Below the pieces are notes generated by a model. The model did no database searches, was not told the origin of the DNA, and saw only the letters and a list, made by a program, of their open reading frames with translations. Shown here piece after piece: positions 56,555 through 64,000 of a stretch of 64,000 bases of DNA. Numbering within the stretch: position 1 is the first letter of the stretch; every line of letters starts with the position of its first letter. Both the position numbers and the translations under genes were made by a program. The DNA is from Sphaerisporangium rufum (GTDB lineage: Bacteria; Actinomycetota; Actinomycetes; Streptosporangiales; Streptosporangiaceae), in the NCBI RefSeq assembly GCF_016863395.1, contig NZ_BOOU01000007.1, positions 62,001 to 126,000 of the forward strand, given 5' to 3'.

Positions 56555-56589
56555 GTTCCCGGATCACCGTGGAGAGAGGTGCCGCATGA
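56551..56589 (+). CDS. 12-residue bridging ORF between large and FAD subunit genes
   Basis: The frame MSSRITVERGAA starts in the large-subunit stop (ATGA at 56551) and ends in the start of the FAD-subunit gene (ATGA at 56586). It therefore links both genes by overlapping codons. GAGAGG for the FAD-subunit gene lies inside it. It may act as a coupling leader or be a chance frame. Confidence 0.35.
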
Positions 56590-57485
56590 TCCCGCCGGCG
56601 TTCGACTACGTCCGCCCCTCCTCGCTGCCGGAGGCCCTGGCCGCGCTGGCCGAGGCCGGCGAGGACGCCAAGGTGCTGTGCGGCGGCCAGTCGCTGCTGC
56701 CGCTGCTCCGGCTGCGACTGGCCTACCCGAGCGTGCTGGTCGACGTCGGCCGGCTGCCCGAGTTGCACGGAGTGCGGGAGGAGGGCGGGCATGTCCGGAT
56801 CGGCGCCGCCACCACGCATGACGAGGTGCTGCGCTCGCCGGTCGTCCGCGCCGGGTGCCCGCTGCTGCCGCTCGCCACCGCGACCGTCGCCGACCCGGCG
56901 GTGCGGCACCGCGGCACCCTCGGCGGCTCGCTCGCGCACGCCGACCCGGCCGGCGACCTGCCGGCGGTGGCGGTGGCGCTGGACATGGAGTTCGTGGTCG
57001 CCTCCGCCGCCGGGGAGCGGGCCGTCCCGGCGGGCGAGTTCTTCGTCGACTACCTGGAGACGGCGCTGCGGCCCGCGGAGATCCTGGTCGCCGTGCGGGT
57101 GCCCCGGCTGGGTGACGGCTGGGGCTTCCACTACGAGAAGTTCCACCTCACCGCCCAGGCGTGGGCGGTGGTCGGGGTGGCCGCGGCGGTCCGGCCCGGC
57201 GGCGCGGGCGGGGACCGGCGCGTCGAGGAGGCCCGGGTCGGCCTGACCAACATGGGCCCCACCCCGGTGCGGGCAGGCGGCGTCGAGCGGGCGGTGCGCG
57301 GCGCGCCGCTGCCCGGCGCCGGGGCCGGCGGGTCGCCGGGCGGTGCCGGGGACGGGGTCCGGGACGCCGCCGCGCTGGCCGACGAGGGGACCTCCCCGCC
57401 CGGTGACCTGCACGCCACCCCCGAGTACCGCCGCCACCTGGCCCGCGTCCTCACCCGCCGTGCCCTGCTCGCCGCCGCCGCCTGA
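56586..57485 (+). CDS. CO-dehydrogenase-type FAD-binding medium subunit
   Basis: This 299-residue subunit carries FAD. The PCMH-type FAD-binding motifs are LCGGQSLLPLL near residue 32 and RHRGTLGGSLAHADPAGDLP near residue 110. The C-terminal domain has GFHYEKFHLTAQAWAVVGVA and a Gly/Ala-rich insertion (about 237-262). GAGAGG ribosome site. It is third in the S-L-M order; M last rather than first, a known variant of this operon type. Confidence 0.92.
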   Translation: MIPPAFDYVRPSSLPEALAALAEAGEDAKVLCGGQSLLPLLRLRLAYPSVLVDVGRLPELHGVREEGGHVRIGAATTHDEVLRSPVVRAGCPLLPLATATVADPAVRHRGTLGGSLAHADPAGDLPAVAVALDMEFVVASAAGERAVPAGEFFVDYLETALRPAEILVAVRVPRLGDGWGFHYEKFHLTAQAWAVVGVAAAVRPGGAGGDRRVEEARVGLTNMGPTPVRAGGVERAVRGAPLPGAGAGGSPGGAGDGVRDAAALADEGTSPPGDLHATPEYRRHLARVLTRRALLAAAA

Positions 57486-57663
57486 TCCTGCGCCGCCCCG
57501 TGCCCGCCGGCCGGCGGGCACGGGAGGCAGACGATGGCCGCGCGCCGGGCCTTCGAGGAGCTGATTGGCATGTCCGGCCCCGGCCGGGTAGCAAGGTAGG
57601 AGATGTCGGCGAGCGGTGGAAGACGGGGCGGTCCTGGCCGCCACGGTGAAGAGGAGCGGGACG

Positions 57664-58632
57664 ATGGCGATGCGATTCGAGCACGAGTTCACGGTCCCGG
57701 TGCCGGTCGAGCAGGCGTGGCCGGTGCTCCTGGACGTCGAGCGGGTCGCCCCGTGCCTGCCGGGCGCCACGCTGGACGCCGTGGAGGGCGACGCCTTCAC
57801 CGGGCGGATGAAGGTCAAGGTGGGCCCGGTCACCGTGACGTACAAGGGCCGGGCCGCGTTCACCTCGGTGGACAAGGACGCGCACGCGCTGACCCTGGAG
57901 GCGTCCGGCAAGGAGGCGCGGGGCACCGGCACCGCCGGGGCGACGGTCGACGCCACGCTGGCGGCCGACCCGGACGACACCGAACGGACCAAGGTCGCGG
58001 TGCGCACCTCGTTCAACGTGACCGGCCGGCCGGCGCAGTTCGGCCGGGGCATGATGGCCGAGGTCGGCGAAAGGCTGATCGACCGGTTCGCCGCCAACCT
58101 GGCGGCCCTGCTGGCCGAGGCCCCCGGCGAGGTGCCCGCCGGCGAGCGGGAGACGGGGGCGGTCCCGCCCCTCGCGGCCGAGCCCGCCGCCACCCCGTTC
58201 AACCAGCCGGTGGACAGCCCGCTCGGCACGGCCCGGCCGGACGACGCCGCCGAGCCGCTCCTGCAGGTCGCGCCGCCGGTCAACGGCGCCTCCACCGTGC
58301 CTGGCGAGCTCGCCGAGCAGGCCGTGTCGGAGCTGCCGGCCGCCGAGGCGGAGGCGCCCGCCACCCGGCCCATCCCCGGACGGGAGGCGGCGCCACGGCC
58401 GGCCCCCGCCGAGCGCCACCTGGCCGCCGTGCCGGACGACGCCCTCGACCCCACCGGCCGCGAGGCCCACCCGGCGGGCACGACCCGCACGTCGCGGACG
58501 GCGGAGGAGGAGGCGCTGGACCTGCTGCGGGTCGCCGGGGTGCCGATGCTCAAGCGCGTCGCCCCGGTGGTCGCCGTGCTCGCCGCGCTGCTGGCCGTCG
58601 CCTGGTACGTCCGCCGCCTGCTCACCCGCTGA
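57664..58632 (+). CDS. CoxG-like SRPBCC protein with membrane anchor
   Basis: This 322-residue protein has an N-terminal CoxG domain (about 1-150: MRFEHEFTVPVPVEQAWPVL, LDVERVAPCLPGATLDAVEG) that in known systems helps place the enzyme at the membrane. A 140-residue Pro/Ala/Glu-rich linker follows and then one C-terminal helix (about 298-316, VAPVVAVLAALLAVAWYV) with basic residues after it. The usual CoxG is about 150-200 residues, so the long tether is extra. ATG 57664 with GGAG ahead; the next ATG is two codons on. Confidence 0.88.
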   Translation: MAMRFEHEFTVPVPVEQAWPVLLDVERVAPCLPGATLDAVEGDAFTGRMKVKVGPVTVTYKGRAAFTSVDKDAHALTLEASGKEARGTGTAGATVDATLAADPDDTERTKVAVRTSFNVTGRPAQFGRGMMAEVGERLIDRFAANLAALLAEAPGEVPAGERETGAVPPLAAEPAATPFNQPVDSPLGTARPDDAAEPLLQVAPPVNGASTVPGELAEQAVSELPAAEAEAPATRPIPGREAAPRPAPAERHLAAVPDDALDPTGREAHPAGTTRTSRTAEEEALDLLRVAGVPMLKRVAPVVAVLAALLAVAWYVRRLLTR

Positions 58633-58753
58633 ACCGCCGGACCCGTGGCGCAAAAGTAGGCCAAGGAGCGGTCAGCAGTCGCCCTGGCCGGACGGATGCG
58701 CCTTTCGTCCGGGAATACCCGAGTCACGGGGATGCCGACTCGGGAGACCAAGC

Positions 58754-61414
58754 ATGCGACCGGACGTCAGCGTTGTGCTCATCGCCTCCGACGCGTCCCC
58801 GCCGCTGACCCGGGCGCTGGCGTCCGCGCTCGACCAGTCGCTGCGCCACCTCGAGGTCGTGGTGGTGGACGAGGCGACCACCGGAGCCGTCGAGCGGGCG
58901 GTGGCCCGCCGCGCCGACCCGCGGGTGCGCCACATCCGGCGGGCGAGCCGGGGGGCCGGCTGCGGCGGCCCGCGCAACGCCGGGCTGGACGCGGCCCGCG
59001 CCCCCTTCGTCATATTCCTGGACCCGGACGGCGAGCTGCCGAAGCACGCCTGCCGCAGCCTGCTGGACGAACTGGAACGGACCGGCGCCGACTTCGCCGC
59101 CGGCCAGGTCACCCGGCGGGCCGCCGGTGGACGGGCCCAGCGGTACCGTCCCGAGCTCTACCGGCCGCGCCGGGTCGTGGAGGGCATCCGGGCCGAACCG
59201 TCGATGTTCTTCGACGGGTTCGCGACGAACAAGCTGTACCGGACCGCCTTCCTGCACGACCATGGGCTGCGCTTCGCCGAGGCGACGCACTACGCCGACC
59301 ATGTGTTCACCGCCGCCCTGTTCTGCGCCGCCCGCCGCTTCGCCGTCGTGCCGTGGGTGGTCTACCACCGGCACGGCCGGCCCGGTGGGCTCGATCAGGC
59401 CGACCTGCGGCACCGGGTGGCGGCGGCACGCGCCGCGGACGCGGTGCTGCGCGACGGCGGATGCTCGGGCCTGGTGGGCGCCCGGCAGCGGCGCTTCCTC
59501 GACCAGGACCTGCCCGGCCACCTGGCCCGGCTGCCCGGCGAGCCCGTCGCCCGGGCCAGGGAACTGGCCGCGGCGACCGCCCCGTACCTCGCCGAGCTGG
59601 AGCCCGGCGCCCTGGCCGGCGCCGAACCGATGACCCGGGTGTGCTGCCACCTGATCCTGACCGGCCGGATCGCCGACCTGCTGGTGGCGGCCCGCTCGCT
59701 GACCGTGCCGGTCGCCCCGCCCCGGCACGCGGTGCGGGTGGACGGCCGGACGTACTGGGGGACGCGGGCCGATCCCGGACTGGACATCACCGATCTGCGG
59801 CTGGCCGAGCTGCCCTTCGGGGCGTCCCGGATCCGCCACGAGATCGCCGAGGTCCACGCCGCCGGCACCGTGCTGTCGCTGACGGTGCGCACCTACGACC
59901 CGTTCGCCGTGCTGCGCCGCCGGCGGACCGCCGCCACCCTGGTTCTCGGCGGCCTGCGGGTGCCGCTGGCGCCGCGGCGGCAGCCGGACGGCGGCTACCT
60001 GTCCCACGTGGAGGCCGACCTGTCCGGCGTCCGGCTCGACCGGACCGGCGGGCGGGACGCGCGCGTGGTGTTCACCCGGTCCGACGGGCACCGCACCGGC
60101 GACCGGCTGCTGGCGGATCCGGTGATGGCGCCGCTGGTCCTGGCCGTCCGGGGCCACGAGGTCACCGTCGGCCCGGCCGGCCGGGACGCGGCGCTGCGGG
60201 TCGCCTGGCGGCCGGCCCGGCGGCCGCACCCGGCGGCCGGGGCACGCGGCCTGCTCGCGCTGGCCGGCCGGCCCGCGGTGAAGCGGTGGGTGTACCGAGG
60301 GCTGGCGCGCGTGCTGCCGCGCCGCCGCGACCTGGCGATCTTCGAGGCCGACCTCGGCACGGCCCGCACCGGGAACCCCAGGTATCTGCACGAGGAGATC
60401 GTCCGGCGCGGGCTGCCGCTGCGGGTGTGCTGGTCGCTGCGCGAGCCGGGCCGGCACCGGGCCGGCGGGGGGCCGGCGGTCCGGCGGCTGGGATGGCGGT
60501 ACGTCTGGGTGCTGGCCCGGGCGGCCTACCGGGTGGACACCCACGGCTTCCCGCCGGACTTCCCCAAGCCGCGCGGCACCCGGCACCTGCAGACCTGGCA
60601 CGGGCAGCCGCTGAAGACGGTCGGGCTGGACGTGCCCGGCGCCCGCGGCGACTTCGCCGGTCCGCCGGAGCGGATCCGGGCCGCGGCGGCGCAGTGGGAC
60701 GCGGTGGTGTCCCCCGGCCCGGAGTTCGAGCGGACGTTCGTGCCGGCCTTCGACTACACCGGTACCGTGCTCGGCTTCGGATCGCCACGCTGCGACGTGC
60801 TGGTCAACGGCGACCCGTCCGCCGGGCCGCGGGTGCGCGCGGCGCTGGAGATCCCCGACGGCCGCAAGGTGCTGCTGTACGCGCCGACCTACCGCGACCT
60901 GTCGCGCGGTACCGGCTCCTCGATCCGGGTGGACCTGGCCGAACTCGCCGAGGCGCTGGCCGGCGAGTGGGTGGTCCTGCTGCGCCCGCACCCGGCCGAA
61001 CGGTTCCGGGTGCCCGAGCGGGTACGGCACGCCGTCCGGCCCGCCGGCCGGTACCCGGAGGTGAACGACCTGATCCTCGCCTCGGACGCGCTGCTCAGCG
61101 ACTACTCCTCGATCATCTGCGATTACGCCTGCACCGGTCGGCCGATCCTGCTGTACGCCGACGACCTGGAACGGTACGCCCGGGTGGAGCGCGGCCTGTA
61201 CCACGACCTGCCGGAGATCGCCCCCGGCCCGGTGCTGGCCACCACCGCCGAGGTGGTCGCGGCGCTGCGCGACCTGCCCGCGGTCACCGCCCGGTACGCC
61301 GACCGCTACGCCGACTTCGCCCGCCGGTTCTGCGCCGAGGAGAACGGGAAGGCCGCCTCCCGGGTGGTGGACGCCTTCTTCCACCCCGCCGGACCGGGGG
61401 CGCCGCCGCCGTGA
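58754..61414 (+). CDS. GT2 glycosyltransferase fused to CDP-glycerol:glycerophosphate glycerophosphotransferase-like domain
   Basis: This 886-residue protein has an N-terminal GT2 domain (about 1-230: DVSVVLIASDASPPLTRALA, FLDPDGE as DXD-like) and a C-terminal TagF-like domain (about 490-880: TWHGQPLKTVGLD, KVLLYAPTYRD, RPHPAERF, SDYSSIICDYA). The middle (230-480) is a beta-rich spacer. This arrangement is common for makers of teichoic-acid-like polymers in actinomycetes. Its stop overlaps the next GT gene (GTGA). ATG at 58754; the polymer made is unknown. Confidence 0.9.
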   Translation: MRPDVSVVLIASDASPPLTRALASALDQSLRHLEVVVVDEATTGAVERAVARRADPRVRHIRRASRGAGCGGPRNAGLDAARAPFVIFLDPDGELPKHACRSLLDELERTGADFAAGQVTRRAAGGRAQRYRPELYRPRRVVEGIRAEPSMFFDGFATNKLYRTAFLHDHGLRFAEATHYADHVFTAALFCAARRFAVVPWVVYHRHGRPGGLDQADLRHRVAAARAADAVLRDGGCSGLVGARQRRFLDQDLPGHLARLPGEPVARARELAAATAPYLAELEPGALAGAEPMTRVCCHLILTGRIADLLVAARSLTVPVAPPRHAVRVDGRTYWGTRADPGLDITDLRLAELPFGASRIRHEIAEVHAAGTVLSLTVRTYDPFAVLRRRRTAATLVLGGLRVPLAPRRQPDGGYLSHVEADLSGVRLDRTGGRDARVVFTRSDGHRTGDRLLADPVMAPLVLAVRGHEVTVGPAGRDAALRVAWRPARRPHPAAGARGLLALAGRPAVKRWVYRGLARVLPRRRDLAIFEADLGTARTGNPRYLHEEIVRRGLPLRVCWSLREPGRHRAGGGPAVRRLGWRYVWVLARAAYRVDTHGFPPDFPKPRGTRHLQTWHGQPLKTVGLDVPGARGDFAGPPERIRAAAAQWDAVVSPGPEFERTFVPAFDYTGTVLGFGSPRCDVLVNGDPSAGPRVRAALEIPDGRKVLLYAPTYRDLSRGTGSSIRVDLAELAEALAGEWVVLLRPHPAERFRVPERVRHAVRPAGRYPEVNDLILASDALLSDYSSIICDYACTGRPILLYADDLERYARVERGLYHDLPEIAPGPVLATTAEVVAALRDLPAVTARYADRYADFARRFCAEENGKAASRVVDAFFHPAGPGAPPP

Positions 61415-62481
61415 GCGTGGTCGTCTTCGCCTGCGAGGACGCCGACGCCCTCGGCGGCGTCCAGCTGGTCACCCACACCGTGGCCCAGGGGCTGGCGCTG
61501 CGCGGCCACCAGGTGCACGTGGTGGGGCTGCGCCGCGCCCGCGCGCCGGTGCGCCACATCGAGCGGCCGCTGTACGAGCGGCACCTGGCGGCGGGCGGGC
61601 CCGGCGGCGGCCGGCAGGCGGCCCGCCGCCGGTTCGCCCGGCTGCTCGGCGACGTCGGCCCGGGGTTCGCGGTGCTGACCTCGCCCGCGGTGGTCTCCTG
61701 GGTGGCGGACCTGCTGCCGCCGCGGCTGCGCAGCATCGGGCAGTACCACGGCTCCTTCGAGCACGCCCGCGCAACCCGGCACTTCGCCCAGGTGCGCCGG
61801 GCCTACCCGGCGCTGGACCAGGCGGTGTTCCTCAGCGGCGACGACGCCTGGCGGTTCGCCGAGGAGGCGCCGCTGCCGAACGCGACCCACCTGCCCAACC
61901 CGCTGCGCGCCTGGCCGGACGCCACCTCCTACCTGGACGTGCCGCGGGTGCTGGGCGTGGGCCGGCTGGTCCCGGTACGGCGGTTCGACCGGCTGATCAC
62001 CGCGTTCGCCCGGGCGGCCCGCAACCGCGCGGCCTGGGAGCTGCACCTGGTGGGCCAGGGCCCCGAGCTGCCCCGGCTGCGCGCGCACGCCGCCGCCCTC
62101 GGGGTCGCGGGGCGGGTGGTGTTCCGCGGCGCGGTGCCGGCCGCCGAGGTGGGCCGGGAGTACCTCAACGCCGCGGTCCTCGGCATGACCGGCGAGCACG
62201 AGGGCTTCCCGCTGGCCGTGGCCGAGGCGGCGTCCTACGGCATGCCGGCGGTCGCGTTCGCCGTGTCCGGCGGGGTGCGGTCGCTGGTGGCGGACGGCTC
62301 GACCGGCGTCCTGGTCCCGCCGGGCGACGTGGAGGCGTTCACCGCGGCGCTGAGCGCGCTGATGGCCGACCCGGCCCGGCGGCGGCGGCTCGGCGCGGCC
62401 GCCCGGCGGCACGTGGCCGCGTTCCGGGTGGAGAAGGTGGTGGACGCCTGGGAGGAGCTGTTCGCCCGGCTGGCCCGCTGA
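61411..62481 (+). CDS. GT4-type glycosyltransferase
   Basis: This 356-residue family 4 glycosyltransferase shows VLGVGRLVPVRRFDRLITAF, LHLVGQGPELPRLRAHA and the donor-binding EHEGFPLAVAEAASYGMPAV with the E-x7-E motif. GTG start overlaps the previous stop, so the pair is translationally coupled. Probably adds a sugar to the polymer or its linkage unit. It is convergent with the sulfotransferase gene, six bases apart. Confidence 0.9.
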   Translation: MSVVVFACEDADALGGVQLVTHTVAQGLALRGHQVHVVGLRRARAPVRHIERPLYERHLAAGGPGGGRQAARRRFARLLGDVGPGFAVLTSPAVVSWVADLLPPRLRSIGQYHGSFEHARATRHFAQVRRAYPALDQAVFLSGDDAWRFAEEAPLPNATHLPNPLRAWPDATSYLDVPRVLGVGRLVPVRRFDRLITAFARAARNRAAWELHLVGQGPELPRLRAHAAALGVAGRVVFRGAVPAAEVGREYLNAAVLGMTGEHEGFPLAVAEAASYGMPAVAFAVSGGVRSLVADGSTGVLVPPGDVEAFTAALSALMADPARRRRLGAAARRHVAAFRVEKVVDAWEELFARLAR

Positions 62482-62487
62482 CGGCGG

Positions 62488-63537
62488 TCACCGGCCGCCG
62501 GCGGCGTGCCGGGCGGCCGTCCGCTGCTGGGGTATCCGCACTTGCGGGCGCGGGCCGGCCGGCAGGGCGGCCAGCGGTCCCGGTTCCCGGCGGCGGCTCA
62601 GCCAGTCGCGGGCCTGCTGCCGGTACCGGGCCAGCCGGCGGTGCGCGGCCACCCGCCGGTAGGCGGCCAGGTCACCCGGCGCGGCGCCGGCTCCCCCGCC
62701 GGCCGGCTCGTACCCGTGGGCCCGCAGCCGCTCGCCGAGCACCTCCTCGCACAGCGCGATCTCCCACGGGGCCAGCCGGCCGGCCCAGCTGCCCACCCGG
62801 ACCGGGGTGACCTCGCCGAGCGTGTTGCGGTGCCACACCTTGCGGGGCGGCACCGCCACCGCGGCCACCCGGCGCGGCTCGCACATCGCCGGGTCGAAGT
62901 CCTCGCCGAGGAACGCGCACAGCCGGCCCAGCTCGCCTTCGGGGTCGGCGGTCAGGTCCTCGTAGCGCAGCATGTGGTAGGTGCCCGCGGGCAGCCGCCG
63001 GGCGTGCCGCCGCCCGAAGTCGACGGCCTCGGCCCAGGTGGAGATGGCGTGCAGCACGCCCATCGGGTACCAGGGCATCTCCTTGAGCGAGGCCACGCAG
63101 TCGCGGCCGTCCCGGACCAGGTGGACGAACTGGGCGTCGGGGAACAGCCGCCGCAGCGCGTCGACGTGCCGGACGTAGGCCGGTCGCTTGTCACCCCAGC
63201 GTGGCCGCTCGAACCGCGCGGCGTAGCCGGCGAACGCCGCGCCGAGCACCGAGCCGAGCGATCCGGGGCCTTCGACGGCCGCCCGCACGTAGCCGGCCCG
63301 CGCCACGCCGAGCTCGTGGAACCGGGTGGACCGGTCGGTGGCGATCCGCTCGGCCAGCCGCCGCCGGTTCTCCGGACGCCGCATGTCGCCGTACAGCCGG
63401 CGGTGGTAGTAGACGTCGGTGAGGAACCGCGTCTCCGGCGGCACGGCGATCCGCCGGTGCGCGTGCAGCATGAGCTGCAGCAGCGTGGTGCCCGAACGCG
63501 GGCAGCCGACGACGAAGATCGGCCGGTCGGGGCGCAC
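62488..63537 (-). CDS. Sulfotransferase
   Basis: This 349-residue PAPS-dependent sulfotransferase-family protein starts with the phosphosulfate-binding motif FVVGCPRSGTTLLQLMLHAH and has the 3'-phosphate loop in FVHLVRDGRDCVASLKEMPW. It would transfer a sulfate to a sugar or other hydroxyl. Next to polymer glycosyltransferases, a sulfated surface glycan or glycolipid is plausible. Its ATG/GTG start abuts the next leftward gene at the right edge (stop 63540), so they are probably in one operon. Confidence 0.88.
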   Translation of the reverse strand: MRPDRPIFVVGCPRSGTTLLQLMLHAHRRIAVPPETRFLTDVYYHRRLYGDMRRPENRRRLAERIATDRSTRFHELGVARAGYVRAAVEGPGSLGSVLGAAFAGYAARFERPRWGDKRPAYVRHVDALRRLFPDAQFVHLVRDGRDCVASLKEMPWYPMGVLHAISTWAEAVDFGRRHARRLPAGTYHMLRYEDLTADPEGELGRLCAFLGEDFDPAMCEPRRVAAVAVPPRKVWHRNTLGEVTPVRVGSWAGRLAPWEIALCEEVLGERLRAHGYEPAGGGAGAAPGDLAAYRRVAAHRRLARYRQQARDWLSRRREPGPLAALPAGPRPQVRIPQQRTAARHAAGGR

Positions 63538-63539
63538 GG

Positions 63540-64000
63540 CTACACCTCCGTGTAGAACGGATCGGTCCTTACCTGGGGCTCCTCCCGTGCCGGCTCACCC
63601 GCCCGGTCCGGCGCGCCCGGCGCCCGGGTGGCCTGCCACATGCGGTACACCAGGTAGGTCTCGTTGGCGACGAGCAGGGCGCCGGCGCCGATGGTGACCG
63701 GTATCAGCGCGGCCGGGCCGAGGAGCGGCGCGACCACGAAGACCGCGGCGTGGAACTCGATGCCGCTCATCAGGTGGCTGCGCACCCGGTGGCGGGCGAG
63801 GTACTCCTGGACGAGCCGGCGGGCGCCGGGCCGCGGGTCCGGCTCCGGCGGGCGTGGCGGCGGCGGCCGGTAGCGCGCGGGCGGCGCGAACTCGGGCGGG
63901 TCGTGCCGCGGGACGCGGGCGAACGGCCGGGTGGCGATCATCGCGTCCAGCGGGGCGCCCGCCTGCCGGGGGACCACCGGCCCGCCGTCCGGCGCCAGGC
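63540..64000 (-). CDS. Unknown protein with C-terminal membrane segment (partial)
   Basis: This leftward frame runs off the right edge with no stop before 64000, so the N-terminus is missing. A GTG at 63977 would give a 145-residue protein, but it has no ribosome site. The visible part is Pro/Arg-rich for about 55 residues, has VQEYLARHRVRSHLMSG, then two hydrophobic segments (FHAAVFVVAPLLGPAALIPV and IGAGALLVANETYLVYRMW). It is translated just upstream of the sulfotransferase with two bases between. Function unknown; possibly an envelope-biosynthesis partner. Confidence 0.55.
   Translation of the reverse strand, partial: LAPDGGPVVPRQAGAPLDAMIATRPFARVPRHDPPEFAPPARYRPPPPRPPEPDPRPGARRLVQEYLARHRVRSHLMSGIEFHAAVFVVAPLLGPAALIPVTIGAGALLVANETYLVYRMWQATRAPGAPDRAGEPAREEPQVRTDPFYTEV

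Overview
This window is a very GC-rich stretch of actinobacterial chromosome, packed with genes and housekeeping in character. Frequent GTG starts, ATGA/GTGA overlaps and PspC, DUF11 and mycothiol-type (PIG-L) proteins fit an actinomycete. The gene order resembles Streptomyces-type neighbourhoods: add/deoA/cdd with a BMP nucleoside importer, a SCO4848-like protein beside a D-Ala-D-Ala carboxypeptidase, and folD-purH-purN-sucDC. My best guess is Streptosporangiales, perhaps Thermomonosporaceae, but the sequence alone cannot settle this. I found no tRNA, rRNA, CRISPR array, insertion sequence or phage genes.

Layout. 1-3.8 kb: end of a phospho-sugar mutase, a PH-domain membrane protein, adenosine deaminase, a cupin and an AMIN-like lipoprotein. 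4.1-6.1 kb: an MFS exporter divergent from a MarR regulator, with palindromic operators between them. 6.3-13.8 kb: a nucleoside uptake and catabolism operon (BMP lipoprotein, an ATPase fused to a permease, a second permease, cytidine deaminase, thymidine phosphorylase). 14-23.7 kb: M20 amidohydrolase, YbdK-type ligase, SCO4848-like protein, DD-carboxypeptidase, YihY/BrkB protein, trpS, a CBS/HlyC membrane protein, galE and a secreted DUF11-like protein. 23.8-32.4 kb: a PadR regulator with a textbook operator, a transmembrane Ser/Thr kinase carrying a solute-binding sensor domain, isocitrate dehydrogenase, a DUF3017-like protein, citrate synthase, an FHA-HTH protein and an ABC pair.

32.5-35.3 kb is the least ordinary part. 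A 247-residue protein with a leader-like N-terminus and a His/Gln/Thr-rich tract is translationally coupled to a radical SAM enzyme with extra C-terminal cysteines. A Uma2-family protein follows, then a 67-bp degenerate copy of part of the first gene. 35.3-43.3 kb holds folD, purH, purN, two small proteins, a DUF6350-like membrane protein and sucDC. 43.7-53.5 kb holds a secreted protein, pcrA, a PIG-L deacetylase, a CPBP protease, a zinc metalloprotease lipoprotein, and a PspC-type two-component system divergent from a PspC/LiaF-like protein. 53.6-58.6 kb is a form II CO-dehydrogenase-type molybdenum hydroxylase operon (S-L-M, then a membrane-anchored CoxG). 58.7-64 kb is a surface-polymer cluster (GT2/CDP-glycerol transferase, GT4, sulfotransferase) running off the right edge.

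How the parts work together: the first third salvages nucleosides, bringing them in through one ABC importer and feeding deaminases and phosphorolysis towards pentose phosphates. The middle couples TCA-cycle enzymes to a possible amino-acid-sensing kinase. The last third covers purine and C1 metabolism, envelope stress and surface polymers. The strongest leads for new biology are the radical SAM pair at 32.5-34.3 kb, the sensor kinase beside icd/citrate synthase/FHA, and the ATPase-permease fusion.
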